Origin: Streptomyces catenulae | GTDB taxonomy: Bacteria > Actinomycetota > Actinomycetes > Streptomycetales > Streptomycetaceae | Assembly: GCF_000718015.1 (NCBI RefSeq) | Contig: NZ_JODY01000037.1 | Span: forward strand, 40,780-104,779 | Length of the DNA stretch: 64,000 nt | Direction of reading: 5' to 3' | Part shown: positions 25,113-34,048 of the stretch, in pieces | How positions within the stretch are numbered: the stretch's first letter is position 1 | Layout of the letters: every line of letters begins with the position of its first letter | Translations under genes and position numbers: made by a program | Notes under the pieces: model-generated | Database searches by the model: none | What the model was told of the DNA's origin: nothing | Seen by the model: only the letters and a program-made list of their open reading frames with translations

Positions 25113-26450
25113 GTGGTGAACAGCAACAAGCGCCGTGAGAGCGGCCGGCACACCTACGTCCTCGACACCAGCGTCCTGCTGGCCGATCCAGGCGCCATGT
25201 CCCGCTTCGACGAGCACGAGGTCGTCCTGCCGGTCGTGGTGGTCACGGAGCTGGAGGCCAAGAGGCACCATCCAGAGCTGGGGTACTTCGCGCGGCAGGC
25301 GCTGCGCCTGCTGGACGAGTACCGCGTACGGTTCGGGCGGCTGGACGCGCCCCTGCCCATCGGCGATCTGGGCGGCACCCTCAGAGTCGAACTCAACCAC
25401 TCCGACCCGGGGATCCTGCCCGCCGCCTTCTGGAACGGCCACAGCCGCGTCGGCGACAACGACGCGCGGATCCTCGCCGTCGCCCGCAACCTCCAGGCCG
25501 AGGGGTACGACGTCACGGTCGTCTCCAAGGACCTGCCGATGCGGATCAAGGCGTCGTCCGTCGGGCTGCTCGCCGAGGAGTACCGCGCCGAACTCGCCGT
25601 CACCGACTCCGGCTGGACGGGCATGAGCGAGGTCGCCGTCACCGCCGAGCAGGTCGACGCGCTCTTCGCCGACGAGGTCGCGCACGTACCGGAGGCCGAC
25701 GGACTGCCCGTCCACACCGGGCTCGTCCTCCAGTCGGAGCGCGGCAAGGCGCTGGGCCGGGTCACCGAGGACGGCGCGGTGCGGCTGGTGCGCGGCGACC
25801 GCGAGGCGTTCGGCATCCACGGCCGCAGCGCCGAACAGCGCATCGCCCTGGACCTCCTGCTGGACCAGGAGGTCGGCATCGTCTCCATGGGCGGGCGGGC
25901 CGGTACGGGCAAGTCGGCGCTGGCGCTCTGCGCGGGGCTGGAGGCGGTGCTGGAGCGCCGTCAGCACCGCAAGGTGATGGTCTTCCGGCCGCTGTACGCG
26001 GTGGGCGGGCAGGAGCTGGGCTATCTGCCGGGCAGCGAGTCCGAGAAGATGAGCCCCTGGGCGCAGGCGGTCTTCGACACGCTCTCCGCGGTGACGAGCA
26101 AGGAGGTCATCGAGGAGGTCGTGGAGCGCGGGATGCTGGAGGTGCTGCCGCTGACCCACATCCGCGGCCGGTCCCTGCACGACGCGTTCGTCATCGTCGA
26201 CGAGGCCCAGTCCCTGGAGCGGAACGTCCTGCTGACGGTGCTCTCCCGGATCGGGGCCAACTCCCGGGTGGTGCTCACGCATGATGTCGCGCAGCGGGAC
26301 AACCTGCGGGTCGGACGGCACGACGGGGTGGTGGCCGTGGTGGAGAAGCTGAAGGGGCACCCGCTCTTCGCCCACGTCACGCTGACCCGCTCGGAGCGCT
26401 CGCCGATCGCCGCGCTGGTGACCGAAATGCTGGAGGACGGCAGCATCTGA
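25113..26450 (+). CDS. PhoH-family ATPase with N-terminal PIN ribonuclease domain
   Basis: 445 residues, start GTG 25113 (GTG 25116 is equally possible) with GAGGGG upstream. The N-terminal PIN domain (about 13-155) keeps acidic residues D18 in [10 protein letters not shown]47 in VVTELEAKR and D115/D117 in GDNDARIL. The C-terminal PhoH domain (about 235-445) has Walker [10 protein letters not shown] (260-268) and Walker [12 protein letters not shown]. This is the PhoH2 layout, for which RNA helicase plus RNase activity is reported in mycobacteria. It would act on RNA in the cytoplasm. It is monocistronic and closed by a hairpin at 26469. Confidence 0.92.
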   Translation: MVNSNKRRESGRHTYVLDTSVLLADPGAMSRFDEHEVVLPVVVVTELEAKRHHPELGYFARQALRLLDEYRVRFGRLDAPLPIGDLGGTLRVELNHSDPGILPAAFWNGHSRVGDNDARILAVARNLQAEGYDVTVVSKDLPMRIKASSVGLLAEEYRAELAVTDSGWTGMSEVAVTAEQVDALFADEVAHVPEADGLPVHTGLVLQSERGKALGRVTEDGAVRLVRGDREAFGIHGRSAEQRIALDLLLDQEVGIVSMGGRAGTGKSALALCAGLEAVLERRQHRKVMVFRPLYAVGGQELGYLPGSESEKMSPWAQAVFDTLSAVTSKEVIEEVVERGMLEVLPLTHIRGRSLHDAFVIVDEAQSLERNVLLTVLSRIGANSRVVLTHDVAQRDNLRVGRHDGVVAVVEKLKGHPLFAHVTLTRSERSPIAALVTEMLEDGSI

Positions 26451-26468
26451 CCCGGTGTGTACGACGGG

Positions 26469-26508
26469 ACGCCGCCCGGAGAAGCCAAGGAGCTTAGCCG
26501 GGCGGCGT
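26469..26508 (+). terminator. Hairpin after the PhoH-like gene
   Basis: An 11-bp stem ACGCCGCCCGG/CCGGGCGGCGT (26469-26479 with 26498-26508) enclosing a small AAGC/GCTT stem, starting 18 bp after the stop, followed by TTCTG. Confidence 0.8.
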
Positions 26509-26546
26509 TCTGATGCGCGGGAATATCCGGCAATCTCAGGGGGCAA

Positions 26547-26572
26547 ACCGGGTGTGAGCTTTCACACCCGGT
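26547..26572. promoter_or_regulatory. Perfect 26-bp palindrome upstream of the muralytic gene
   Basis: ACCGGGTGTGA-GCTT-TCACACCCGGT (26547-26572) has 11-bp perfect arms. It sits 39 bp beyond the phoH terminator and nearly 290 bp before the next start, just ahead of an A/T-rich patch (GGAGAATTGATTCC). It could be an operator at the promoter, or a second terminator. It has no U-run. Confidence 0.6.
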
Positions 26573-26739
26573 GGAGAATTGATTCCCGGTGGCCCCGTCG
26601 GGCAGAGTCTGGGTCCTGTCAGGCCCCGCATACGGCACCACCAGCATCCTCAGAGGTGCGGTACCAACCCGAACTTCATAGCGACCGCCGTATGCCGCCC
26701 GAGCACCACGCGGACCCCGAGGGGGACGTACCGGGCCCG

Positions 26740-26852
26740 TGCCTCCCGTGACCAGCCGACCCCGCCGCTCAACAGGGGGCGGAACAAGGGGGGCCAGCGC
26801 CAGGGGCACGATTGCGCCCGCGAGGTCACCTATGCGGGCGATGCTGGAAGGA
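26740..26852 (+). promoter_or_regulatory. Structured leader, candidate ydaO (c-di-AMP)-type riboswitch
   Basis: The leader has a CCGCC..GGCGG hairpin (26762-26782), a purine block GGAACAAGGGGGG, a CGCCCGC/GCGGGCG stem (26815-26821 with 26834-26840), and an outer CCAGC/GCTGG stem (26794-26798 with 26843-26847) whose right arm runs into the RBS GGAAGGA. The order GCCGA-CCC...GGAAC-GGGGGG...GGGGC-GAUU is reminiscent of the ydaO motif known before Streptomyces cell-wall hydrolase genes. The 3' CCGUCAGCUAACC element of classical ydaO is not obvious, so the class is uncertain although a structured leader is likely. Confidence 0.45.
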
Positions 26853-26858
26853 AATCGT

Positions 26859-27560
26859 GTGAGCCGGATCTCGGTCCGGGGATTCGCCGTGGCCTCCGCC
26901 ACCGCGGTCACCACCGTCGGCGCCGTTGTCGGCGTCGCTGCAGGCAGCCAGCCGGGCTTGGACAACAGCAACACCCAGGCCACGGCAGCCGATGCGACGA
27001 TCGCCGACCTCCCCGCGGGCCAGCAGGCCCAGGTGCAGACGGCTTCCCTGACGCAGCAGGCGGACGACCAGTCCACCCAGGCCGATGCGGCAGCCCTCAA
27101 GTCCGCGCAGGAGTCGGCACGCAAGGACGCCGCGCAGACCGCGCAGGAGAAGAAGGCCGCCGCGGACGAGGCGAAGGCGAAGGCCGACGCCGATGCGCGC
27201 AAGAAGAAGCTGGAGGTGTCGCGTTCCGCGACCCGTGACGCCAGCGACTTCGTCGCCAAGGGCTCGTACACGATCGCCGAGACTCAGGCCATGGCGCGCC
27301 AGATGATCCCGGCCGATCAGTTCCAGTGCTTCAGCAACATCGTGAGCCACGAGTCCGGCTGGAACTACCAGGCCACCAACGCCTCCTCCGGCGCGTACGG
27401 TCTGGTCCAGGCGCTGCCCGGCTCCAAGATGTCCTCCGCGGGTTCGGACTGGCAGACCAACCCGGCCACCCAGATCAAGTGGGGCCTGAACTACATGAAC
27501 AGCCGCTACGGGAGCCCCTGTGGCGCCTGGAGCTTCTGGCAGCAGAACAGCTGGTACTAG
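26859..27560 (+). CDS. Secreted SLT-type muralytic enzyme (lytic transglycosylase-like)
   Basis: 233 residues from GTG 26859, chosen because GGAAGGA lies 7 bp upstream. A signal peptide/anchor (SVRGFAVASATAVTTVGAVV) is followed by a Gln/Ala/Lys-rich coiled coil (about 50-125, QEKKAAADEAKAKADADA) and a C-terminal transglycosylase domain: catalytic Glu in NIVSHESGWN (E165), SSGAYGLVQALPGSKM and QIKWGLNYMNSRYGSPCGAW. Such enzymes cut peptidoglycan glycan strands and act in growth, sporulation and germination of Streptomyces. Control by the leader at 26740-26852 is likely. Confidence 0.88.
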   Translation: MSRISVRGFAVASATAVTTVGAVVGVAAGSQPGLDNSNTQATAADATIADLPAGQQAQVQTASLTQQADDQSTQADAAALKSAQESARKDAAQTAQEKKAAADEAKAKADADARKKKLEVSRSATRDASDFVAKGSYTIAETQAMARQMIPADQFQCFSNIVSHESGWNYQATNASSGAYGLVQALPGSKMSSAGSDWQTNPATQIKWGLNYMNSRYGSPCGAWSFWQQNSWY

Positions 27561-27590
27561 GCCGCACCTCGCCGTACCGCACGTACACCC

Positions 27591-27623
27591 GAAACCCCCG
27601 ACCGCGTCAGCGTCGGGGGTTTC
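27591..27623 (+). terminator. Hairpin after the muralytic gene
   Basis: A perfect 12-bp stem GAAACCCCCGAC/GTCGGGGGTTTC (27591-27602 with 27612-27623), 9-nt loop, 30 bp after the stop. Confidence 0.85.
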
Positions 27624-27687
27624 GTGCGTCCCGCACAGGTAACGTCGTCCCGTCAGATGTGGGGGGCGGGAGGGGAAGAGGAACGAC

Positions 27688-29211
27688 ATGTCCAGATTGC
27701 CTCAATGGGTCGGTGGCCTCGGCGCCGGTCTGACGCGGCTCGCGCAGCGGCTGGAGGAACAGCGCCGCCGGGCGGAAGCCGCGGCGGCCGAGGATGCGGA
27801 GGCGCTGCGGCGTGACGGGGCCGCCGGACCCTCGGGCGGTACACAAGCCTCGGGCGCGGCGCGTCCGGAGCCCGATGTGCCCGCGGCGGAGAAGGAGTCC
27901 CCGGCTGCCCGGGAGCCCGTGACGGCTGCGGTCGCCGGGCCCGCGGCGGCCGGTGGGCCGGAGCCGGTGGCCGCGGAGCCCGGGAGCGGCGCGGCGCCGT
28001 CCGGTGCGGAGGCGGGGCGGGCGGCTGCGGCGGTGCCCGCGCCGCCCGCGTACGCACCGGCCATCGGGGCGCGGCCCGATCCGGCGTCCGCGGTGCCGTG
28101 GGGGGTGCGGGTCGCGGCCGAGGCGGGGTGGCGGCTGCTGGTGCTGGCCGGGACGCTCTGGGTGCTGGCGCAGGTCATCACCACCATCGAACTGGTCGTG
28201 CTGGCCTTCGTCGCGGCGCTGTTGATCACCGCGCTGCTGCAGCCGACGGTGGCCTGGCTACGGCGGAGGGGGCTGCCGCGCGGCGTCGCCACCGCGCTGA
28301 CGTTCATCGGCGGCTTCGTGATCATGGGGTTGGTCGGCTGGTTCGTCGTCTGGCAGGTGCAGGCCAACATCGACTCGGTCTCCGACCGGATCCAGGAGGG
28401 CATCACCGAGCTGAAGGGCTGGCTGCTCAAGAGCCCGTTCCATGTGACCGACGGTCAGATCAACAACATCGCCAAGAACCTTCAGGACGCGGTCGGTGCC
28501 AACACCGAGGCGATCACCTCCGCCGGTCTGGAGGGCGTCACCGTCGTGCTTGAGGTGCTCACCGGCATTCTGCTGGCGATGTTCACCACGCTCTTCCTGC
28601 TCTACGACGGCCGGCGGATCTGGGAGTGGATGCTGAAGCTGGTGCCGTTCGCCGCCCGGGAGGGCGTGGCGGGCGCCGGGCCGCGGGCCTGGCGGACGCT
28701 GACCGCGTACGTCCGCGGCACGGTGCTGGTCGCGATGATCGACGCGTTCTTCATCGGCATCGGGCTGTACTTCCTCAAGGTGCCGCTGGCCGTGCCGCTG
28801 GCGGTCTTCATCTTCCTGTTCGCCTTCATCCCGCTGATCGGCGCGGTCGTCTCGGGCGCGCTGGCCTGTGTCGTCGCGCTGGTCACCCAGGGCATGTTCA
28901 CCGCGCTGATGGTGCTCGCGGTGGTGCTGGCGGTGCAGCAGATCGAGGGCCACATCCTGCAGCCGTTCATCCTGGGGCGCGCGGTGCGGGTGCACCCGCT
29001 CGCGGTGATCCTCTCGGTGGCGGCGGGCGGGCTGATCGCCGGGATCGGCGGCGCGGTGGTCGCCGTTCCGCTGGTGGCCGTCACCAACACCGTCGTCGGC
29101 TACCTCCGTTCGTACTCCCTGGAACAGGCGGTCCGGATGGCGCCGCAGCCGCGGGGGGCCACGGCGATCGGGGTGGCGCCGACCCCGGTGCGGCCCCCGT
29201 CCGGGGAGTGA
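27688..29211 (+). CDS. AI-2E (PerM/TqsA) family membrane transporter
   Basis: 507 residues from ATG 27688. A long Ala/Pro/Glu-rich cytoplasmic N-terminus (about 1-130) precedes the AI-2E permease domain with about eight membrane helices: two at 145-190, one near 205-230, then after a soluble segment (DSVSDRIQEGITELKGWLL...) helices near 285-310 and four to five at 345-480, including the PLIGAVVSGALACVVAL and QQIEGHILQPFILGRAV motifs. Family members have been linked to autoinducer-2 export or Na+/H+ antiport. The substrate here is unknown. Monocistronic, terminator immediately downstream. Confidence 0.88.
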   Translation: MSRLPQWVGGLGAGLTRLAQRLEEQRRRAEAAAAEDAEALRRDGAAGPSGGTQASGAARPEPDVPAAEKESPAAREPVTAAVAGPAAAGGPEPVAAEPGSGAAPSGAEAGRAAAAVPAPPAYAPAIGARPDPASAVPWGVRVAAEAGWRLLVLAGTLWVLAQVITTIELVVLAFVAALLITALLQPTVAWLRRRGLPRGVATALTFIGGFVIMGLVGWFVVWQVQANIDSVSDRIQEGITELKGWLLKSPFHVTDGQINNIAKNLQDAVGANTEAITSAGLEGVTVVLEVLTGILLAMFTTLFLLYDGRRIWEWMLKLVPFAAREGVAGAGPRAWRTLTAYVRGTVLVAMIDAFFIGIGLYFLKVPLAVPLAVFIFLFAFIPLIGAVVSGALACVVALVTQGMFTALMVLAVVLAVQQIEGHILQPFILGRAVRVHPLAVILSVAAGGLIAGIGGAVVAVPLVAVTNTVVGYLRSYSLEQAVRMAPQPRGATAIGVAPTPVRPPSGE

Positions 29212-29231
29212 CGGCGGCACCTGGATACGGA

Positions 29232-29265
29232 GAAGCCCCGTGGACCGGTGGGTCCACGGGGCTTC
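29232..29265. terminator. Bidirectional hairpin between the permease gene and ahpD
   Basis: A perfect 13-bp stem GAAGCCCCGTGGA/TCCACGGGGCTTC (29232-29244 with 29253-29265), 8-nt loop, between convergent genes. Confidence 0.85.
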
Positions 29266-29286
29266 CGCGATGGTGCGCGGGCGGAA

Positions 29287-29820
29287 TTACTCCGCCAGGG
29301 CGGCCTCGGCGTCGAGGGTGGCGCCGACGGCCTGGAGGACGGCGGCGATCTTGACGGCCTCCTGGATCGTCTCGCGGTCCACCCCGGCCTTACGGAGCAC
29401 CTGCTCGTGCGAGTCGAGGCACATACCGCAGCCGTTGATGGCCGAGACGGCCAGCGACCACAGCTCGAAGTCGACCTTGTCCACGCCCGGGTTGCCGATG
29501 ACGTTCATCCGCAGACCGGCGCGCATCGTGCCGTACTCCGGGTCCGACAGCAGGTGCCGGGTCCGGTAGAACACGTTGTTCATCGCCATGATGGCGGCGG
29601 CGGACTTGGCGGCCTGGTACGCCTCGGGGGAGAGGTTGGCCTTGGCCTCCGGCTCCAGCTCGCGGAGCACCTTCGGCGAGCGCGAGGCGATCGCGCAGGC
29701 CAGGACGGTGCCCCACAGCTGCTGCTGCGGGAGGTCGCTGTTGCCGATGACCGAGCCGAGGTTCAGCTTCAGGTCCTTGGCGAAGTCCGGGACTGCGGAC
29801 TTCAGTTCATCGAGAGCCAT
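29287..29820 (-). CDS. ahpD: Alkyl hydroperoxide reductase subunit D (AhpD-like)
   Basis: 177 residues, carboxymuconolactone-decarboxylase fold. The redox centre [10 protein letters not shown] (C131, C134 with the nearby His) is the AhpD active site, which passes electrons from lipoyl carriers to AhpC. ATG at 29820, 11 bp after the ahpC stop, so both are in one transcript. Regulation is expected through OxyR, encoded divergently. Confidence 0.95.
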   Translation of the reverse strand: MALDELKSAVPDFAKDLKLNLGSVIGNSDLPQQQLWGTVLACAIASRSPKVLRELEPEAKANLSPEAYQAAKSAAAIMAMNNVFYRTRHLLSDPEYGTMRAGLRMNVIGNPGVDKVDFELWSLAVSAINGCGMCLDSHEQVLRKAGVDRETIQEAVKIAAVLQAVGATLDAEAALAE

Positions 29821-29831
29821 GGGGAATCAGC

Positions 29832-30386
29832 TCACTCGCCCGAGAGGAGCGCGACCGGGTCGAGGGTCTCGTCGCCCTTGGACCAGTTGCAGGGGCACAG
29901 CTCGTCGGTCTGCAGGGCGTCGAGGACCCGCAGGACCTCCTTGGGGTTACGGCCGACGGAACCGGCGGTCACCATCGTGAACTGGATCTCGTTGTTCTGG
30001 TCGACGATGAAGACGGCGCGCTGCGCGAAGCCGTCCTCGCCCTCGATGCCCAGGTCGCGCATGAGCTCGTGCTTCGAGTCGGCGAGCATCGGGAAGGGCA
30101 GGTCGGTCAGGTCCGGGTGGTCCTTGCGCCAGGCGTGGTGCACGAACTCGGAGTCACCGGAGAAGCCGAGGATCTGGGCGTCACGGTCGGCGAACTCGTC
30201 GTTCAGCTTGCCGAAGGCGGCGATCTCGGTGGGGCACACGAAGGTGAAGTCCTTCGGCCACGCGAAGACGATCTTCCACTTGCCTTCGTAGGTCTTGTGG
30301 TTGATCTGCTCGAACTCCTTGCCGGACTCGAGCGAAACGCAGGCGGTCAGGTCGAACTCGGGGAACTTGTCACCGACAGTGAGCAC
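29832..30386 (-). CDS. ahpC: Alkyl hydroperoxide reductase subunit C (peroxiredoxin)
   Basis: 184 residues from GTG 30386, supported by AGGAGAG just upstream; the open frame to 30458 lacks this. A typical 2-Cys peroxiredoxin: peroxidatic Cys in FTFVCPTEI (C51) and resolving Cys in ELCPCNW (C164, with C166). It reduces H2O2 and organic peroxides using AhpD as reductant, as in actinomycetes lacking AhpF. Divergent from oxyR across 273 bp that must hold both promoters. Confidence 0.95.
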   Translation of the reverse strand: MLTVGDKFPEFDLTACVSLESGKEFEQINHKTYEGKWKIVFAWPKDFTFVCPTEIAAFGKLNDEFADRDAQILGFSGDSEFVHHAWRKDHPDLTDLPFPMLADSKHELMRDLGIEGEDGFAQRAVFIVDQNNEIQFTMVTAGSVGRNPKEVLRVLDALQTDELCPCNWSKGDETLDPVALLSGE

Positions 30387-30659
30387 GCGCTCTCCTTGCA
30401 ACACCGGAAGTCCCTTTTGGGGCATTCCTTGAGGGTTGGACGGATAACACAGTGCCATACGGAGTATTGATCAGGGAAATAGCCAGAGTTGTTGATGTTG
30501 ATTGGGTGCGGTTATCAGTGCTGTTCGGATGGTGTGTCGTGTGCCGGTGAGCGGTGTCGGGGCGCCGAAAATCGGTTTACGGGGGCGGGGAGTCGCCGCT
30601 TCCGGGGGTTCGGACGGTGGCTCCGTAGACTGGAAGGGGTTGATCGGAGGTGGTTATCA
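30387..30659. promoter_or_regulatory. ahpC-oxyR divergent control region
   Basis: An A/T-enriched region by local standards. The 11-mer GGTTATCAGTG occurs twice, at 30510-30520 and 30652-30662, the second overlapping the oxyR start (GTG at 30660). A/T-rich sequence near 30455-30500 (ATTGATCAGGGAAATAGCC) is the likely OxyR/RNA polymerase contact zone of ahpC. I cannot fix the exact OxyR box. Confidence 0.55.
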
Positions 30660-31631
30660 GTGGCGTCGCCGGTGAGCGGAGGACGGGCGCGGCAGCCGAG
30701 CCTGGCGCAGCTGCGGGCCTTCGTCGCGGTCGCCGAGCATCTGCACTTCCGGGAGGCGGCGGCCGAGATCGGGATGAGCCAGCCCGCGCTGTCCGGAGCG
30801 GTGTCGGCGCTGGAGGAGACGCTCGGCGTCCAGCTGCTGGAGCGGACCACCCGTAAGGTGCTGCTCTCCACCGCCGGGGAGCGGGTCGCGGCGCGGGCGC
30901 GGACGGTGCTGACGGCCGTCGGGGAACTGCTGGAGGAGGCGGAGGCGGCGCGGGCGCCGTTCACCGGATCGCTGCGGCTCGGGGTGATCCCGACCGTCGC
31001 GCCGTATCTGCTGCCGACGGTCCTGCGGCTGGTCCACGACACCTACCCCGACCTCGATCTCCAGGTCCACGAGGAGCAGACCGCCTCGCTGCTGGACGGG
31101 CTCGGGCACGGGCGGCTCGATCTGCTGCTGCTCGCGGTGCCGCTCGGCGTCCCGCAGATCACCGAACTCCCGCTCTTCGACGAGGACTTCGTACTGGTCG
31201 CGCCGAAGGAGCACTGGTTGGGCGGGCGCGGTGACATCCCGCGCGAGGCGCTCAAGGAGCTGGATCTGCTGCTGCTCGACGAGGGGCACTGCCTGCGCGA
31301 CCAGGCCCTCGACATCTGCCGGGAGGTCGGGCGCGAGGAGGGGGCGCCGGTCACCACCAGCGCGGCGGGCCTGTCGACGCTGGTGCAGCTGGTGGCCGGA
31401 GGGCTCGGGGTGACGCTGCTGCCGCGTACCGCGCTGCGGGTGGAGACCGCCCGCAACGACGAGCTGACCACCGGATACTTCGCCGATCCGGCGCCCGCCC
31501 GGCGGATCGCGCTGGCGATGCGGAGCGGCGCGGCCCGCCAACGGGAGTTCGAGGAGTTCGCGGCGGCGCTGCGGGTGGCGCTGCGGGGGCTGCCGGTACG
31601 GATGGTGCAGACGGGGACGGAAGCGGCGTAA
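30660..31631 (+). CDS. oxyR: OxyR hydrogen-peroxide sensor (LysR family)
   Basis: 323 residues from GTG 30660 with GGAGG 10 bp upstream. It has an N-terminal LysR helix-turn-helix (about 14-72, HFREAAAEIGMSQPALSGAV) and a C-terminal sensor domain with the OxyR signature EGHCLRDQALDIC, containing both redox cysteines (C211, C220) that form the activating disulfide. It activates the divergent ahpCD genes. The catalase gene at 42489 is another plausible target but is not adjacent. Confidence 0.95.
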   Translation: MASPVSGGRARQPSLAQLRAFVAVAEHLHFREAAAEIGMSQPALSGAVSALEETLGVQLLERTTRKVLLSTAGERVAARARTVLTAVGELLEEAEAARAPFTGSLRLGVIPTVAPYLLPTVLRLVHDTYPDLDLQVHEEQTASLLDGLGHGRLDLLLLAVPLGVPQITELPLFDEDFVLVAPKEHWLGGRGDIPREALKELDLLLLDEGHCLRDQALDICREVGREEGAPVTTSAAGLSTLVQLVAGGLGVTLLPRTALRVETARNDELTTGYFADPAPARRIALAMRSGAARQREFEEFAAALRVALRGLPVRMVQTGTEAA

Positions 31632-31711
31632 GGGGAGGGGCGCGGGCCTCCCGGCGCCGGGCACGCGCTCCGGGGACCGGCGGTGGCGTGCCCCGGGACC
31701 GTCGGCCCGTC

Positions 31712-34048
31712 TCACTCCGTCCGCAGCCCCTCCGGGCGCATCATCCGCCACAGCGGCGGCAGGCTCAGGGCCGTCACGAAGAGGATCACGCCGCCGCCGA
31801 TGCCCGCCATCCCGGCCACCACCGGCCAGTCGACCCGTACCTCGGCGTTGATCATCCGTAGCAGCAGGGTGCCCAGCAGCAGCCCGCAGCCGACCGCGAG
31901 CACCAGCCCGAGCAGGACCGGGACCGCGGTCTGCCACAGCACCGACCAGCCCAGCCCGGAGCGGCGGACGCCGAAGGCATGGAGCGAGGAGAGGACCCGG
32001 CGGCGTTCGTGGAGCTGCTCCACCGTCGAGATGATCAGGCCCGCGCCGATCAGCAGCAGGGTGACCGCGGCGGCGGCGAAGAGACCGTTGCGGATGCCGG
32101 AGTACGCCCGGTCGTGCGGGTTGTCCACCGCCGAGGACTCGTACAGCGTCGGGGTGACCTTCGCCATCGAGGTGCGGATCCGTTCGACGGCGTCCGGGAC
32201 GGAGCGGTCGAAGCCGATCCGGAGCGCCATGTCGCCCATGGCCAGACGGCGGACGTCGACGGTGGAGGGGGTGGCGAGGATCTCGTACCGGTGGTCGTCC
32301 GGTCCGTCGCCCAGGTGCCGGAGCGGGACCTGACGGGCGTCGGCGGGGAGCGTCCAGGGGTGCGGGGTCGGGCGGTCCTCCGGGGCGAACGGCGGGTTGA
32401 GGTCGAGGGTGGCGCCCGGGCGCGCCGCCCGGTCACGGCCCTGTGTCACGAAGACGTCGCCGTCGCGGCAGGAGCCCAGCGTGGCCACCCGGCGCAGCTC
32501 GGCGCAGCTGCCGATGGCGAGATTGAGGAAGCTGTCGCTGGTCGGCAGGGTGTCGAGGGTGGCCTCGATGACGCCCTGGGCGTCGGTCGCGCCCGGCGTG
32601 GCGCGCACCGCGGCGAGCGCCCGCTCGGTCTGCTGCCAGCTCTCCGCCTGGGTGGTGTAGCCGATCCGGGGCAGCGCACCGGAGCGCGCGTACGCCTGGG
32701 TGAAGCCGAACTGCATACCGGTGAAGAGCATGTGGATGGCGATGGCACCGGCCACCGCGACGGTGATGCCGCCGACCGCGCGGGTCGCCGAACCGCCGGA
32801 CGCCTGGAGCCGCCGGATCGCCAGCTGCCAGGGCACCGGGCCGCCGCGCAACCGGCCCACCACCGCCTCCACCAGCCACGGCAGCAACGCGGTGACGCCG
32901 AACAGCAGCAGCATCGAACCGGCGGCCAGCATCGTGGTGTTGGCGGCGGAGTCCTCCCAGACCCGCTGCCGCAGCAGCGGGAGCAGCAGCGCCGCACCCA
33001 GCACCGGGGGGAGCAGCCGCCACCAGAACCGACGGCGCGGCGCGGGCCGCCGGTGCACCACCCCGAGCGGATCGACCGTCACCCCGCGCTGCGCGAACAG
33101 CGTCACCAGGACCGAGACGGCGGGGACGAGGACGGCGATCAGCGCGGCGGGCAGCGCGCCGGGCCGGACGTCGGCGGGGAAGACGTTGATGTCCCACAGG
33201 GTGATCCACCCGGCGGTCTGCCGGGCGGCGAGGAACAGCACGGCGCCGCCCGCCAGCCCCAACGCGGAGCCGAACAGCGCCTCCCCGGCGGCGATCCGGC
33301 GGGTGGTGGCGATGTCCGAGCCGAGCAGCCGCAGCGCCGCCAGCCGCCGTTCGCGCCGGTCGTGGCCGAACCGTGCGGAGGTGCCGAGGAAGACCGTCAC
33401 CGGCGTCAGCAGCGCCACACACGTCATGATCACCAGCAGGGTGCCCTGCGGGGTCAGCGGTCGTGGGGTCCAGCCCTTGCCGAAGTGGTCGATGCGGTAC
33501 CCGGCGGGCGGGCGCAGCGCCGTGCTGCCCGCGACATAGGTCAGCTCCGCCGGACCCTGGAGCCCCGCGTCGCCGATGACGCCGACGATCTTGTACGGGA
33601 GCCGCTGCCGCAACAGGGCGCTGCCCGGTTCGGCCAGCAGTTCCCGGAGCGCCGGGGAGACCCGCATCTCGCCCGGTCCGGGCAGCCGGTCCATGCCGGG
33701 CGGCACCGGCGGGTGCGCGCCGTCGGGCCGGACCAGACGGCCGCGGATCGGCTCCCCGTGGAAGACGGTGTCGGCGCTCGCGTAGCGCACCGTGGTGTCG
33801 CCGCGCGGCGGTTCGTGCATCTGGCCGAGGTTCTCGCGGGCCTTCTCGCGGCCGTGCCAGGCGTTCATCAGGGTCGGTACGGACGCGCCGATCAGCAGTA
33901 CGGCGACGCCGAGGGCCACGCCGACCGCGGTCAGCGCCGTACGGGTCCAGCCCTCCCGGCCGCCGCTCGCGGCGAACCGTATCCCCATGGCCAGATCGCG
34001 GCACCAGCCCCGCGCCCGGGCGGGCACCGGCGGGCCCGGGTCACTCAC
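31712..34048 (-). CDS. FtsX-like ABC transporter permease (module 1)
   Basis: 778 residues, MacB/FtsX superfamily. Layout: first membrane helix near residue 40, large extracytoplasmic domain (about 60-200), three helices (about 205-330), a central group of helices (about 345-440), a second extracytoplasmic domain (about 455-650) and three final helices (about 660-765). The duplicated FtsX core makes it a fused double permease. GTG start overlaps the ATPase stop (GTGA). Such systems extrude lipids, peptides or drugs, or transmit mechanical signals rather than import. Substrate unknown. It forms a unit with the ATPase and PadR genes upstream and is paralogous to the permease at 35388. Confidence 0.88.
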   Translation of the reverse strand: MSDPGPPVPARARGWCRDLAMGIRFAASGGREGWTRTALTAVGVALGVAVLLIGASVPTLMNAWHGREKARENLGQMHEPPRGDTTVRYASADTVFHGEPIRGRLVRPDGAHPPVPPGMDRLPGPGEMRVSPALRELLAEPGSALLRQRLPYKIVGVIGDAGLQGPAELTYVAGSTALRPPAGYRIDHFGKGWTPRPLTPQGTLLVIMTCVALLTPVTVFLGTSARFGHDRRERRLAALRLLGSDIATTRRIAAGEALFGSALGLAGGAVLFLAARQTAGWITLWDINVFPADVRPGALPAALIAVLVPAVSVLVTLFAQRGVTVDPLGVVHRRPAPRRRFWWRLLPPVLGAALLLPLLRQRVWEDSAANTTMLAAGSMLLLFGVTALLPWLVEAVVGRLRGGPVPWQLAIRRLQASGGSATRAVGGITVAVAGAIAIHMLFTGMQFGFTQAYARSGALPRIGYTTQAESWQQTERALAAVRATPGATDAQGVIEATLDTLPTSDSFLNLAIGSCAELRRVATLGSCRDGDVFVTQGRDRAARPGATLDLNPPFAPEDRPTPHPWTLPADARQVPLRHLGDGPDDHRYEILATPSTVDVRRLAMGDMALRIGFDRSVPDAVERIRTSMAKVTPTLYESSAVDNPHDRAYSGIRNGLFAAAAVTLLLIGAGLIISTVEQLHERRRVLSSLHAFGVRRSGLGWSVLWQTAVPVLLGLVLAVGCGLLLGTLLLRMINAEVRVDWPVVAGMAGIGGGVILFVTALSLPPLWRMMRPEGLRTE

